Positions 25,337-33,822 of a DNA stretch of 64,000 nt are shown piece by piece (the first letter of the stretch is position 1; each line of letters opens with the position of its first letter). The stretch comes from Salinibacterium hongtaonis (lineage in GTDB: Bacteria; Actinomycetota; Actinomycetes; Actinomycetales; Microbacteriaceae): contig NZ_CP026951.1 in assembly GCF_003065485.1 (NCBI RefSeq), positions 62,001 through 126,000 of the forward strand, read 5' to 3'. The notes below the pieces were generated by a model. The model did not search any database. It saw only the letters and a program-made list of their open reading frames with translations, and was not told the origin of the DNA. A program made the translations under genes and the position numbers.

Positions 25337-26605
25337 GTGATCGACCCGCAGCTGCTTCGTGAAAACCCCGACGCCGTCAAAACCTCCCAGCGCGCTCGTG
25401 GCGCGTCCGTCGAGCTTGTCGATGCGGCCCTCGAGGCCGATGTTCGGCGCCGCTCCGCGATTGCTGAGTCGGAGACTCTGCGCGCCAGCCAGAAGGCGCT
25501 CGGCAAGCAGGTCGCCCAGGCCAAGGGCGACGAGAAGCAGGCGCTGCTCGCCGAGGCGCAGCAGCTTGCCGCTCGGGTCAAAGAGCTGACCCAGGCAGCG
25601 GCGGATGCTGAGGCCGACTTCACGAAGACCGTTGGCGCCATCCAGAACCCCATCATCGAGGGGGTGCCCGCCGGTGGCGAAGAGAACTTTGTGACCCTTC
25701 GCGAGGTCGGCGAGAAGGCCACATTCGACTTCGAGCCGCGCGACCACGCCGAGCTCGGCGAGATTCTGGGCGCCATCGACATCCCCCGCGGCGTGAAGGT
25801 CTCGGGCAGCCGCTTCTACTTTTTGCGCGGCAACGGTGCGCGCCTCGAACTCGCGCTCATGAACATGGCCCTCGACAAGGCCATCTCCGAAGGCTTCGTT
25901 CCCCTCATCACCCCCACGCTTGTGCGGCCGGAGATCATGGCGGGCACCGGGTTCCTGGGCGAGCACGCCGACGAGATCTACTACCTGCCCGCCGACGATC
26001 TCTACCTCACGGGCACGAGCGAGGTAGCGCTCGCCGGGTACCACTCCGACGAGATCATCGACCTCGCGGACGGCCCATTGCGCTACGCCGGGTGGTCGAC
26101 CTGCTACCGCCGCGAAGCTGGTTCCGCTGGCAAGGACAACCGCGGCATCCTGCGCGTTCACCAGTTCAACAAGCTTGAAATGTTCAGCTATGTGCTGGCG
26201 GAGAATGCCGAGGCGGAGCACGACCGCCTCGTCGCCTTTCAGGAGGCGATGCTTCAGGCGTGCGAGCTCAGCTACCGCGTTATCGACGTAGCGGCAGGCG
26301 ACCTGGGCTCCAGCGCCGCCCGCAAGTTCGACATCGAGGCCTGGGTGCCGACGCAGGGAACCTACCGCGAGCTCACGAGCACCTCGAACTGCACGACCTA
26401 CCAGGCGCGCAGGCTCGATATCCGCACCCGCACGGAGTCGGGCAAGACCACGCCCGTCGCCACCCTCAACGGAACCCTCGCGACGACGCGCTGGTTGGTT
26501 GCCATCCTCGAAACGCATCAGCAGGCGGATGGTTCAGTGCGCGTGCCCGAAGCGCTGCGGCCCTACATGGGCGGCCTCGAAGTATTGGAGCCGGTGCAAC
26601 GGTGA
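25337..26605 (+). CDS. serS: Seryl-tRNA synthetase
   Basis: The 422-aa class II synthetase charges tRNA-Ser. It begins [22 protein letters not shown], then has a long Ala/Glu/Gln-rich coiled-coil arm (residues 30-105) that recognises the long variable arm of tRNA-Ser. The catalytic core follows: [12 protein letters not shown] (motif region), [28 protein letters not shown] (motif 2) and [17 protein letters not shown] (motif 3). GTG 25337 is preceded by TAGACT with only GGAGGA between, so it may be leaderless. Two of its substrates, tRNA-Ser(TGA) and tRNA-Ser(GCT), are encoded just downstream. Confidence 0.97.
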   Translation: MIDPQLLRENPDAVKTSQRARGASVELVDAALEADVRRRSAIAESETLRASQKALGKQVAQAKGDEKQALLAEAQQLAARVKELTQAAADAEADFTKTVGAIQNPIIEGVPAGGEENFVTLREVGEKATFDFEPRDHAELGEILGAIDIPRGVKVSGSRFYFLRGNGARLELALMNMALDKAISEGFVPLITPTLVRPEIMAGTGFLGEHADEIYYLPADDLYLTGTSEVALAGYHSDEIIDLADGPLRYAGWSTCYRREAGSAGKDNRGILRVHQFNKLEMFSYVLAENAEAEHDRLVAFQEAMLQACELSYRVIDVAAGDLGSSAARKFDIEAWVPTQGTYRELTSTSNCTTYQARRLDIRTRTESGKTTPVATLNGTLATTRWLVAILETHQQADGSVRVPEALRPYMGGLEVLEPVQR

Positions 26606-27441
26606 CCGACGTAACGGCCCCTCGTTTCGGCGCGGCGCATCCTGAACCATGGCTCGTCGCCCTCGATATCGACGGCACGATCATGCTTCAGGACGGCGTT
26701 ATCACCGAGGCGGTGAGCCGGGAGGTGGCGCGGGCGCGCGACCTCGGCCACGAGGTGATGCTCGCCACGGGGCGTGCCGTCTCCATGACCCTGCCTGTCG
26801 CTGAGAAGCTCGGCATTCAACCCGAATACTTGGTGTGCTCCAACGGCGCGGTCACGATGCGCCGCGACCCGGAAGCTCCGCTCGGCTACACCCGTGCCCA
26901 CGTCGAAACGTTTGACCCCAGTGTTGTGCTCACGGCACTCCACGAGCGGCTCGCCGGGGCCAGCTTCGCCCTCGAAGACGAGCACGGTCACTACCGTTAC
27001 GTCGGCGAGTTCCCCACGGCATCCCTGGGCATCTCGAGCGAACGAGTGGAGTTCGACGAGCTTCTCGGTGTCGAGGCGACGCGCCTGGTGGTGCTCTCGC
27101 TTGAGCATGACCAGGAGGAGTTCCTGGGCATTGTCGAGCAGATCGGTTTGCACAAGGTCAGCTACAACATCGGCTGGACCGCGTGGCTCGACATCGCGCC
27201 CGACGGCGTGAACAAGGCAACCGGCATGGAGCGCGTCCGCGAGTGGCTCGACGCCCCGCAATCGCGTGTCATGGCGGTCGGCGACGGGCGCAACGACATA
27301 GAAATGCTCGAATGGGCCAGTGTTGTGGGCCGCGGCGTCGCTATGGGGCAGGCGCCGGATGAGGTCAAGGCTGCGGCCAACGAGGTCACGGCCACGGACC
27401 ACGAGGACGGCCTCGCTGCCGCGCTCGCCACGCTGAACTGA
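26602..27441 (+). CDS. HAD-superfamily phosphatase, Cof type
   Basis: The 279-aa protein shows HAD motif [10 protein letters not shown], motif II LATGR, the catalytic Lys in [11 protein letters not shown], and motif [12 protein letters not shown], with a C2-type cap typical of Cof/YbiV sugar-phosphate phosphatases. GTG 26602 overlaps the serS stop (GTGA), so it is translated with serS. It likely dephosphorylates sugar phosphates or related metabolites in the cytoplasm; exact substrate unknown. A -10-like TAGAAT for the following tRNA lies 33 bp after its stop. Confidence 0.9.
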   Translation: MTDVTAPRFGAAHPEPWLVALDIDGTIMLQDGVITEAVSREVARARDLGHEVMLATGRAVSMTLPVAEKLGIQPEYLVCSNGAVTMRRDPEAPLGYTRAHVETFDPSVVLTALHERLAGASFALEDEHGHYRYVGEFPTASLGISSERVEFDELLGVEATRLVVLSLEHDQEEFLGIVEQIGLHKVSYNIGWTAWLDIAPDGVNKATGMERVREWLDAPQSRVMAVGDGRNDIEMLEWASVVGRGVAMGQAPDEVKAAANEVTATDHEDGLAAALATLN

Positions 27442-27499
27442 GGTGGGCGGAGCGGGTTGCGTGCGCGCATCCGTTAGAATCGTGGCCGGGGATTCCCCT

Positions 27500-27587
27500 G
27501 GAGGGCTGTCCGAGCGGCCGATGGAGCCAGTCTTGAAAACTGGTGGGCAGAAATGTCTCGTGGGTTCGAATCCCACGCCCTCCGCCA
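27500..27587 (+). tRNA. tRNA-Ser (anticodon TGA)
   Basis: GGAGGGC pairs with GCCCTCC at the acceptor; the anticodon loop CTTGAAA reads TGA; a long class-II variable arm (GGGCAGAAATGTCTCG region) and T arm GTGGG-TTCGAAT-CCCAC follow, and CCA is encoded. It decodes UCA and wobble Ser codons. TAGAAT at 27475-27480 is a plausible -10 element. Confidence 0.97.
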
Positions 27588-27642
27588 AGCCTTGTCAGAC
27601 AGTCCGCGTTTCGACGCATGACCTAGCGGAGGAACGCCACCA

Positions 27643-28914
27643 GTGAGCACAGCCAGAGAGCCCCGCACTGCACCCATTGCGCGCCATGGCCGGCTTCGCC
27701 GCTCAAGCGCCCTGATGGGGTTTCTCTCGCTCGTCGGCGCATCGCTCGCCGTGCTTCTCGTCAGCGGCGTCGCCGTCGCCGGAATCACCGTCACGCAGCT
27801 TGAGGGCAGCATCGAATCGGTCGCTCTCATCGGAGAAGAGGATGGCCCTCCGCCCGCACTCGGCGCCTATGAGGGCGGCTTCAACGTGCTCATCGTGGGT
27901 AGCGACCAGTGCGAGCAGGAGGGTGGATGCCGCGACCGGCAGGCGACTCTCAACGATGTGAACATCCTGGTTCATGTCTCGTCTGACCACACCAACGCCA
28001 CGGCCGTGAGCTTTCCCCGTGACCTCGTCGTTCCCATCCCGGCATGCCCGCGCGAAGACGGCAAGGGCAACAACTCGGCAATGTCGGCACAGCCGCTCAA
28101 CGTTGCGCTCTCGCACGGCGGTCTTGCCTGTGTCGCCCTCACTCTCGAGAAGCTCACAGGCCTCGACATCCCGTTCGCCACGATGATCACCTTCAACGGT
28201 GTCGTCAACATGTCAACGGCGGTCGGCGGCGTCACGGTGTGCACCACCGGCCCGATTTACGACCCCATGGCCAACGGGCTCAACCTGCCGAGCGCTGGCG
28301 AGCACACGATCGAGGGTGTTCAGGCCCTCGGGTTCCTGCGCACCCGCTATGGCGTCGGCGATGGCAGCGATCTCGGACGCATCAGCTCCCAGCAGGTGTT
28401 CATGTCGGCCCTCATGCGCAAAGTCACGTCGGAGGGCGTGCTCGACGACCCGGCCACCCTGTACCGCATCGCCACCGCCGCGACGAAGTCGATGACCCTC
28501 TCCAACAGCATGAAGAACGTGCCAACGCTGGTGTCGATGGCACAGGTGTTCAAGAACATGGACCTGTCTCGCATCCAGTTCGTGCAGTACCCGAGCACCA
28601 CGGGGGTCGGCGGAGTCTATGCGGGCAAGGTCGCGCCGATCGAGCGCACCGCAAAGGCTCTGATGGAGAAGATCAAGGCAGACGAGCCGTTCTCTGTCGA
28701 GAGCACTGGCCGCGGTTCGACCTCGAACGACCCGGCTCCCACCGAGACGCCCGCGCCCACGGAAACGGCTCCGGCCGCTCCGGCCACGCCTCCCGCCGAC
28801 GGTGCGACGGATGCGGCAACGCCGGACCCGGCCGCGCCCGCTGAGCCCGAGGTCATCAAGGGGCTGCTGGGCCAGTCTGCGGCGCAGAACACCTGCGCCA
28901 AGGCGAACAACTAG
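27643..28914 (+). CDS. LytR-CpsA-Psr (LCP) family wall-polymer ligase
   Basis: The 423-aa protein has an N-terminal cytoplasmic stretch and one membrane helix (about residues 23-48), then an extracellular LCP domain: FNVLIVGSDQ, DRQATLNDVNILVHVS, AVSFPRDLVVPIP with the conserved Arg, and GFLRTRYGVGDGSDLGRISSQQ. LCP enzymes transfer teichoic-acid-like or arabinogalactan-like polymers from lipid carriers to peptidoglycan. The last 70 residues are a Pro/Thr/Ala-rich flexible tail ending with a Cys-containing segment. Two extra Cys residues near SDQCEQEGGC hint at a disulfide. GTG 27643 follows CGGAGGA. Monocistronic, between two tRNA-Ser genes. Confidence 0.93.
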   Translation: MSTAREPRTAPIARHGRLRRSSALMGFLSLVGASLAVLLVSGVAVAGITVTQLEGSIESVALIGEEDGPPPALGAYEGGFNVLIVGSDQCEQEGGCRDRQATLNDVNILVHVSSDHTNATAVSFPRDLVVPIPACPREDGKGNNSAMSAQPLNVALSHGGLACVALTLEKLTGLDIPFATMITFNGVVNMSTAVGGVTVCTTGPIYDPMANGLNLPSAGEHTIEGVQALGFLRTRYGVGDGSDLGRISSQQVFMSALMRKVTSEGVLDDPATLYRIATAATKSMTLSNSMKNVPTLVSMAQVFKNMDLSRIQFVQYPSTTGVGGVYAGKVAPIERTAKALMEKIKADEPFSVESTGRGSTSNDPAPTETPAPTETAPAAPATPPADGATDAATPDPAAPAEPEVIKGLLGQSAAQNTCAKANN

Positions 28915-29003
28915 CTCGCTGCGCGCGGGCTGGCCGGGCCGGGCGCTGGTCCGAGCCGCTCGCTGCGCGCTCGCCGCGGGCTCGCTGCGGGCTCAAGATC
29001 CCG

Positions 29004-29062
29004 CCGAGGGGTCCCACTTTCGCCTTGGTGAGCATCCGGAACACGCATTCGGGCCACCTCGC
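29004..29062. repeat. 59-bp palindromic element, degenerate copy
   Basis: The left arm (29004-29023) matches the 20-bp arm of the copy at 49174 at 16 of 20 positions and the right arm (29043-29062) at 14 of 20. The loop is again exactly 19 nt. It lies in the 241-bp gap between the LCP gene and tRNA-Ser(GCT), which otherwise contains only GC-rich simple sequence (CTCGCTGCGGGCT-like). Confidence 0.7.
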
Positions 29063-29155
29063 GGGGATGCCGGGTGCGGGATGCCGGATGCCGGGTGCAG
29101 TCAACGCGGTCGAATTAGACGCCCTCGAATTTGCCGCTATGATTGACGAGTTACT

Positions 29156-29248
29156 GGAGACGTCGCATAGTCCGGCCTAGTGCACCACCCTGCTAAGGTG
29201 GAGTTCCCTTTATGGGAACCGAGAGTTCAAATCTCTCCGTCTCCGCCA
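29156..29248 (+). tRNA. tRNA-Ser (anticodon GCT)
   Basis: GGAGACG pairs with CGTCTCC; the anticodon loop CTGCTAA reads GCT; a long variable arm (GGAGTTCCC-TTTAT-GGGAACC) and T arm GAGAG-TTCAAAT-CTCTC are present, and CCA is encoded. It decodes AGC/AGU serine codons. A rho-independent terminator follows directly. Confidence 0.97.
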
Positions 29249-29254
29249 GAATTC

Positions 29255-29297
29255 AACCCCCTGCATCCCCGTCAACACGGGGGAGCAGGGGGTTTTT
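29255..29297 (+). terminator. Rho-independent terminator of tRNA-Ser(GCT)
   Basis: AACCCCCTGC (29255-29264) pairs with GCAGGGGGTT (29285-29294), with an inner CCCCG/CGGGG stem, followed by a T-tract. The next 211 bp up to 29508 contain no convincing gene. Confidence 0.9.
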
Positions 29298-29508
29298 CGT
29301 TGTCTGAAGTGGCCATGTGCCCACAAGTCGCAAGCCGAGAAGCAGCGCCATGGTGACAAATACTCGACGGACCGCTAGCGTGACGGTGCGGGGAACCCGC
29401 GCACGGAGCTACTGGTGGCGACGTCCCCGGCGGTTCGTTGGATTTCGAACCCGGCAGGGAGTCTGTGGCCGCACGAAATACCCAGCTCGACCAAGCGAAG
29501 GAGCCGCA

Positions 29509-30072
29509 ATGCCTCCCACCCTCACCTGGAAGCAACTCCTGTGGACAGGGATAGTCCTCACGGTCGTCGGCTTGGTCGCCCGCCTCTACCTCGTACCGCT
29601 GGCGTTCGCTCTTTGGGGGGACGCCGGGCTGAATAACCCGGCGCTGCACTGGACGCAGGCCGTGCTGGGCCACGTCGCTTTCCAGATTGGGCTTGCGCTG
29701 ATCGCCTTCTTGCTTGTGATTCGGGCACTCGAACGCAGTGGCTTGCCCGACGGCGCGCCAACAAACGGCGCCGTGGACAAAGGCGCCGTTTCGTCCGCCG
29801 CACCTGCACCCGCACCGCGGACTCTGGTGAGGGTGTTCTGGATCGGTGTAGTCCTTGTCGTTCTTGGTCTGATCCTGCAGGAATCGCTAGTGCAATGGGA
29901 GTTCGACTTATTGGGGGCTGTGGATGTCGCGGGCGGCATCGCCCGCGACATTCTCTGGCTCGTTGGGGCGCCACTCGAGGCGGTCGCCATGCCGCTGGGG
30001 GTCCTTCTGACTACCGGCGCCGTTGCGGCTCGCACGCTTGAGTCCGCCTTCATCCGGCCTCGTGTTTCATAG
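29509..30072 (+). CDS. Hypothetical four-helix membrane protein
   Basis: The 187-aa product has hydrophobic segments at about residues 9-32 (LLWTGIVLTVVGLVARLYLVPLAFALW), 50-70, 106-127 (VFWIGVVLVVLGLILQ) and 145-175. The two helix pairs look like internal duplicates, each starting with a (F/L)WxGIVLxVxGL pattern. A short Pro/Ala linker separates the halves. ATG 29509 follows AAGGAG. No known family was recognised. It stands downstream of the tRNA-Ser terminator as a monocistronic gene, convergent with the next membrane protein. Confidence 0.7.
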   Translation: MPPTLTWKQLLWTGIVLTVVGLVARLYLVPLAFALWGDAGLNNPALHWTQAVLGHVAFQIGLALIAFLLVIRALERSGLPDGAPTNGAVDKGAVSSAAPAPAPRTLVRVFWIGVVLVVLGLILQESLVQWEFDLLGAVDVAGGIARDILWLVGAPLEAVAMPLGVLLTTGAVAARTLESAFIRPRVS

Positions 30073-30106
30073 CCGACGAGCTCGACACCGAAGCCGGCGT
30101 CGGCGA

Positions 30107-30709
30107 CTAGACCACCGTTGGCCGCCGGTTCTCGCTCGGCACGGCATCCGCACGCAGAAGGGGCACGGAAGCGAGCAGTAGCGCGGCGACGAATGAGCCG
30201 ACGCCGCCAGCGACCATATCGCCAATGGTGTCTTGGTAGGCGACATAAATCGTTTCGCTGATGAACGCCCAGCCGAACCATTCGAACACCTCCCACATCG
30301 CGGAGAGGGCGAGCCCCATCGTCGTGGTGAGCACGACCGTGGCGATTCCGCTGCGGTCGGGCTCCCCGACGATGTCGTAGCGGGCAAACAGGAGGTAGAG
30401 CAGAACCGCAGTGAGGCCCGTGAGCACAAAGTGCACGACGAGATCCCACCCCGGAACCGTCGTGTAGAGGTCGAGCACATTGCTCCAGACCGATATCAAC
30501 ACGGTGATGCCGAAGACCACGTCGAACCACGCCTTGACGCCAAGAAGTCTAGGGAGAACGAGTCCGGGCAGGGCGAGGGCGAGAATTCCGCCATCGGCGA
30601 GGCTCCAGCTGGTTATTCCGATGACAACGCAGACGAGCCCGGCAACCCGGAGCAGGTCACCGCACCACTCGCCGATGGTGCGTGGGGGTCGCAGAAAGTT
30701 GAGCTTCAC
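30107..30709 (-). CDS. Integral membrane protein, DUF2238/YjdF-like
   Basis: The 200-aa protein has about six hydrophobic helices and a conserved-looking segment WEVFEWFGWAFISETIYVAYQDTIGDMVAGGVGS near residues 135-170. This resembles the YjdF/DUF2238 pattern of membrane proteins with Glu and Asp residues in helices. Function unknown. GTG 30709 is taken as start because it overlaps the stop of an upstream 8-codon frame with a strong ribosome binding site (GTGA). The in-frame extension to TTG 30760 lacks a ribosome binding site and reads as charged filler. No operon partner is seen. Confidence 0.7.
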   Translation of the reverse strand: MKLNFLRPPRTIGEWCGDLLRVAGLVCVVIGITSWSLADGGILALALPGLVLPRLLGVKAWFDVVFGITVLISVWSNVLDLYTTVPGWDLVVHFVLTGLTAVLLYLLFARYDIVGEPDRSGIATVVLTTTMGLALSAMWEVFEWFGWAFISETIYVAYQDTIGDMVAGGVGSFVAALLLASVPLLRADAVPSENRRPTVV

Positions 30710-30732
30710 GGTGTGGCGCCTGATCTGGTCAT
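30706..30732 (-). CDS. Leader mini-ORF (MTRSGATP) coupled to the membrane protein
   Basis: ATG 30732 lies 5 nt after GAGGAG, the only good ribosome binding site in this upstream region. The frame is eight codons long and its TGA overlaps the GTG of the membrane-protein gene (GTGA). It may serve to deliver ribosomes to the GTG, that is, translational coupling. A sequencing frameshift is an alternative explanation. Confidence 0.45.
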   Translation of the reverse strand: MTRSGATP

Positions 30733-30843
30733 GGTGACTCCTCTGCGTCTCGCTTCGCAACGCTAGGAGCGTCGGCGCACTTTCTGTAGGCGCATGGGGG
30801 ATCGGGCCAGCGGTCGCGGCGACGCGGGTCGGCTCAGCCCAGC

Positions 30844-31413
30844 TCAGGAAGGGTCGGCCGTTGGCCGCATCCCGGTCACGAAAATGTCGACGAGCTGCGA
30901 GGTGAGCGACGGGGCTGCCTCGTGGATTGCCGGGAGCTGCGGGCGGGTGATCATGCCGATGCCCACGATGAGTTCGAGTGCGCCGAAATTGGTGCGCACG
31001 AGTCCTGCCGATTGTGCTGCGGCAAGAACCTCCTCGACGCCCGACAGGGTTTGGGCCTGAGCGTCCCGCACGGAGGCTGACATCCCTGCCGCTACAAATC
31101 CCGAGAGTGCCGCCGTGAGGGCCCCCAGATCGAGTTCAACCAAACGGTCGATGTAGTCGCGCCAGGCGGATTCCGCTTGGGATCCGACCGTGATGAGGGC
31201 TTCGGAAGATGCCTCACGCATGTCGGAGAGGATTGCCAGCGCCACTTCGTCGGCCAGGGCGGCGCGCGAATCGAAGTTGCGGTAGAGGGTGGCGATGCCC
31301 ACGCCGCTCGCTTCGGCAATCGTTTCGAGCGCGATCATGGCCCCGTGCTCTGCGAACAGCCGTCTGGCCTCTCTCACGATTGCTTGGCGTCGTAGTGCTG
31401 CGTCAGCGCGCAT
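30844..31413 (-). CDS. TetR-family regulator
   Basis: The 189-aa repressor has the TetR helix-turn-helix AIVREARRLFAEHGAMIALETIAEASGVGIATLYRNFDSRAALADEVA at residues 11-57 and a helical C-terminal ligand domain (TetR_C-like, with SAWRDYIDRLVELDLGALTAALSGFV). It is divergent from a YhgE-like membrane-protein gene, with a 25-bp palindrome and -10 element between them. That arrangement suggests that it represses the neighbour and itself. Effector unknown. Confidence 0.9.
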   Translation of the reverse strand: MRADAALRRQAIVREARRLFAEHGAMIALETIAEASGVGIATLYRNFDSRAALADEVALAILSDMREASSEALITVGSQAESAWRDYIDRLVELDLGALTAALSGFVAAGMSASVRDAQAQTLSGVEEVLAAAQSAGLVRTNFGALELIVGIGMITRPQLPAIHEAAPSLTSQLVDIFVTGMRPTADPS

Positions 31414-31474
31414 GTGGCCTGCCCTTCTCCGCCGTGATGTCCTCCCAGCGTAAGCGCAGGGTCGTGGGCAATAA

Positions 31475-31503
31475 TAAGTGGAGGAAAATCATCCGCTTAC
31501 AAT
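31475..31503 (+). promoter_or_regulatory. TetR operator overlapping -10 of the membrane-protein gene
   Basis: TAAGTGGAGGA (31475-31485) and TCATCCGCTTA (31489-31499) form an imperfect inverted repeat around AAA, AT-rich for this genome. TACAAT at 31498-31503 overlaps its right edge and is a likely -10 for the gene at 31531. A bound repressor would cover the promoter. Confidence 0.7.
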
Positions 31504-31530
31504 CCACCTCCATCGAACGGGCATGAACGC

Positions 31531-32571
31531 ATGGCATTAACCGGCGCAGCAGAGAACGCCACCGCATCTGAAACCGATCCCGCGAACGCCAACGCGAACG
31601 CTGCTCAGCCGCGCAAGGCGAAGGCCCTGCCGCCGCTGGCGAAGCTTGTGGGAATGATCGCCGGACTCGGCGTCATCCTGTTCGCCATGCTGATGCTCTT
31701 CATCATGCCGTCGCTCAAGAGCGGCCCGCACGACCTTCCCGTTGGCGTCACGGGTGATTCGGCCGCGGTCGAAACCTTCGAGCAGGCGCTCGAGAATGCT
31801 GCCCCTGGTGCGTACGAGGTCCAGACCCTCGACTCCGAGGCTGAGTTGACCGAGGCGATCCGCGACCGCGAGGTTGTCGGCGGCTTCGCGGTGACAGAAG
31901 CAGGCGTCAGTGCCTATACCGCCAGCGCAGGTTCCGCGGTGATCTCTTCGACCATCGCGGGCACGGCGAAGGCTATCGGCGGCGATGTGCCCGTCACCGA
32001 TGTTGTGCCACTTCCGGCCGAAGACCCGACCGGTATTGGCATCGGAGGGCTCGCCTTCCCCCTCGTCTTCGGCGGAATCGTGCCTGCTGTGGCGTTTCGC
32101 AAGGTGTTTCCCCGCAGCCTCGGCTGGACAGTAGCGGGCATCGCGAGCTTTGCCGCGATCGGGGGCATCGCCGTGGCCGCCGTGCTGATGTTCTCATTTG
32201 GCAGCATCACCGCGGGGTTCTGGGCCGTGGCTGGCTCGATGGCATTAGGAATCGCCGCACTGGGGTTGCCGCTCGCGGGGCTCCAAGAAGCCTTCGGGGG
32301 CAAGGGCTTCACAATCGGGGCTATGGCCATGATGTTCCTGGGTAACCCGCTCGCGGGAATCTCGACAACAGCGGCCTGGCTCCCCGCCGGTCTTGGAATC
32401 ATCGGTCAGATTCTGCCCCCTGGTGCCACGGGAACGCTCGTGCGCTCGGCGGCCTACTTCGGTGGTTCGGGTGGCCTGGTAGCTGCTCTTACTCTCGTGG
32501 CCTGGATCGTCGGCGGGGCCGTGTTGCTCGCCCTGGGCAAGCGTCGCGCGCGCCGGGTGGCCGCCGAATAA
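31531..32571 (+). CDS. YhgE/Pip-like (ABC-2-type) membrane protein
   Basis: The 346-aa protein has a first helix at about residues 35-58, an extracytoplasmic domain starting LPVGVTGDSAAVETFEQALENAAPGAYEVQTLDSEAELTEAIRDREVVGGFAV, and five or six helices in the C-terminal half. This layout matches YhgE/Pip-type or ABC-2 permease proteins. Members export or sense small toxic compounds, but no ATPase is adjacent. It is under the divergent TetR regulator, consistent with an inducible efflux/defence function. The N-terminal 30 residues are Asn/Ala-rich and probably disordered. Confidence 0.78.
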   Translation: MALTGAAENATASETDPANANANAAQPRKAKALPPLAKLVGMIAGLGVILFAMLMLFIMPSLKSGPHDLPVGVTGDSAAVETFEQALENAAPGAYEVQTLDSEAELTEAIRDREVVGGFAVTEAGVSAYTASAGSAVISSTIAGTAKAIGGDVPVTDVVPLPAEDPTGIGIGGLAFPLVFGGIVPAVAFRKVFPRSLGWTVAGIASFAAIGGIAVAAVLMFSFGSITAGFWAVAGSMALGIAALGLPLAGLQEAFGGKGFTIGAMAMMFLGNPLAGISTTAAWLPAGLGIIGQILPPGATGTLVRSAAYFGGSGGLVAALTLVAWIVGGAVLLALGKRRARRVAAE

Positions 32572-32623
32572 CGGGTCAGATGCGGTCATATTCACCTGAA
32601 TCATGACGAGCGTCACAAAAACC

Positions 32624-32717
32624 TTGACATTAACTCCGGCGTGACTGACTATTGCTGAGTCGACACACAGCAGTGCAGACAGGCTTACCCGCCGCAGCGC
32701 ACCATCCGCTGCACTGC
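32624..32717 (+). promoter_or_regulatory. Promoter and structured leader of the SsuA/NMT1-type ABC operon
   Basis: TTGACA at 32624 is a strong -35, with weak -10 candidates 18-20 bp on (ACTATT/TATTGC). Downstream, GCAGTGCAG (32670-32678) and CTGCACTGC (32709-32717) can pair around a 30-nt loop in the 5' leader, ending 38 bp before the ATG of the binding-protein gene. No known riboswitch was recognised in it. Confidence 0.45.
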
Positions 32718-32755
32718 CTCGTTGACATCCGTCCAACAGTCACGAGAGGCATTCA

Positions 32756-33730
32756 ATGAAGAAGAGTCTTGCCGCGGTCGCATTCGCGGCCGTCACCGTC
32801 CTTGCCCTAAGCGGATGCACCGACACGGGTGCCGACACCGCCACCGAGCCCAGCGGCTCTGGCGAACTCACCAAGATTCGCGTCGCGTCCCTGCCGATCG
32901 CCGAGACCGGCGCTCTGTGGGCCGCGATCGACGAGGGGATCTTTGAGGATCACGGCCTGGACGTCGAGGTCGTTCCCGCCCAGGGTGGCGCTCAGGCCAT
33001 TCCCGCCCTGCTCAGCGGCGACATCCAGTTCGCGGTTGGGCAGCCGTTCGGCCCGTTCCGCGCCGACCTGCAGGACCTCGGGGTTGTCGTGGTCAGCAAC
33101 TATGCAAGCTCGCTGCCCGAGGGCAAAGACGTCAACGCCGTTGTCGCCCTTGCCGACTCCGGCATCACCCGCCCCTCCGACCTTGAGGGCAAGACTGTCT
33201 CGGTCAACAGCCTCGGCGCCGCCGGTGACCTGACCATCATGAAGGCCGTCCAGGATGATGGTGGAGACCCCGCGACCATCGAGTTCGTCGAAGTCGGCTT
33301 CCCCGAGGCCCAGGCGCAGCTCGACGCGGGCAACATCGACGCAGCCTGGGTGCCCGACCCGTTCATGTCCAAGATCGTTGCGGAGGGTGGCGCGCTCGTC
33401 GTTCACCCCTACCAGGTCACGATTCCCGGCCTGCCCTTGCTCGTGAACATCGCCACGCAGAAGCTCATGGATTCTGACCCCGAGCTCGTGGAGGCATACT
33501 CCGCGGCCATGGCCGAGGCTTTGGACTGGGCGGATGCCAACCAGGAGGCCGTTCGGGCCGCGATCGTCACCAACATGGAGATTCCCGAAGCCGCAGCCGC
33601 CGGAATCACCCTTCCCAAGTTCACGGCAGAGCTCGATGTTGATGCGCTTGAGCAGCTTGCAGCCCTGGGCGTTGAGTTCGGTGTCATCGAGTCGGAGCCC
33701 GACCTCGATCGCCTGATCAAGCAGCAGTAG
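32756..33730 (+). CDS. SsuA/NMT1-type ABC substrate-binding lipoprotein
   Basis: The 324-aa binding protein has a lipoprotein signal (MKKSLAAVAFAAVTVLALSGC, lipobox Cys at residue 21) and then the NMT1/SsuA fold: IRVASLPIAETGALWAAIDEGIFEDHGLDVEVVPAQGGAQAIPALLSGDIQFAV. Family members bind nitrate, sulfonates, thiamine precursors or aromatic carboxylates; the substrate cannot be named here. The ATG follows GAGAGG. Two permease genes and an ATPase gene follow in the same direction and a PaaX-like regulator lies downstream. A strong hairpin occupies the gap before the first permease. Confidence 0.9.
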   Translation: MKKSLAAVAFAAVTVLALSGCTDTGADTATEPSGSGELTKIRVASLPIAETGALWAAIDEGIFEDHGLDVEVVPAQGGAQAIPALLSGDIQFAVGQPFGPFRADLQDLGVVVVSNYASSLPEGKDVNAVVALADSGITRPSDLEGKTVSVNSLGAAGDLTIMKAVQDDGGDPATIEFVEVGFPEAQAQLDAGNIDAAWVPDPFMSKIVAEGGALVVHPYQVTIPGLPLLVNIATQKLMDSDPELVEAYSAAMAEALDWADANQEAVRAAIVTNMEIPEAAAAGITLPKFTAELDVDALEQLAALGVEFGVIESEPDLDRLIKQQ

Positions 33731-33735
33731 CCGGA

Positions 33736-33768
33736 TGCGGGGCGTCTCGGTCAGCGAGGCGCCCCGCA
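33736..33768 (+). terminator. Intercistronic hairpin after the binding-protein gene
   Basis: TGCGGGGCGTCTCG pairs with CGAGGCGCCCCGCA (one G-U pair) around a 5-nt loop, beginning 5 bp after the stop codon. No U-tract follows. It probably stabilises the upstream mRNA or partly terminates, giving more binding protein than permease. The same device occurs in the ceb operon. Confidence 0.75.
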
Positions 33769-33822
33769 CACCCGCTGTCATCAGAACGATCAAGCACCTC
33801 TCTTTTCGATTGGGAAGGCATC

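Noticed and set aside
25310-26518. Upstream continuation of the lipid-kinase frame through serS
   Set aside because: It is open on the opposite strand of serS, but the kinase family begins at about 25294-25303; the extension has no homologous pattern.
29435-29460. tRNA T-arm-like fragment (GGGTTCGAAATCC on the minus strand)
   Set aside because: The flanking bases do not form a T stem or acceptor and there is no match to the nearby tRNAs, so it is not an attachment-site remnant.
29249-31530. Genomic island inserted at tRNA-Ser(GCT)
   Set aside because: No integrase, no repeat of the tRNA 3' end and no composition change were seen.
32580-32755. Thiamine-pyrophosphate riboswitch before the ABC operon
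   Set aside because: The conserved CTGAGA and ACCTGATCTGG-like segments are missing; only a simple stem was found.
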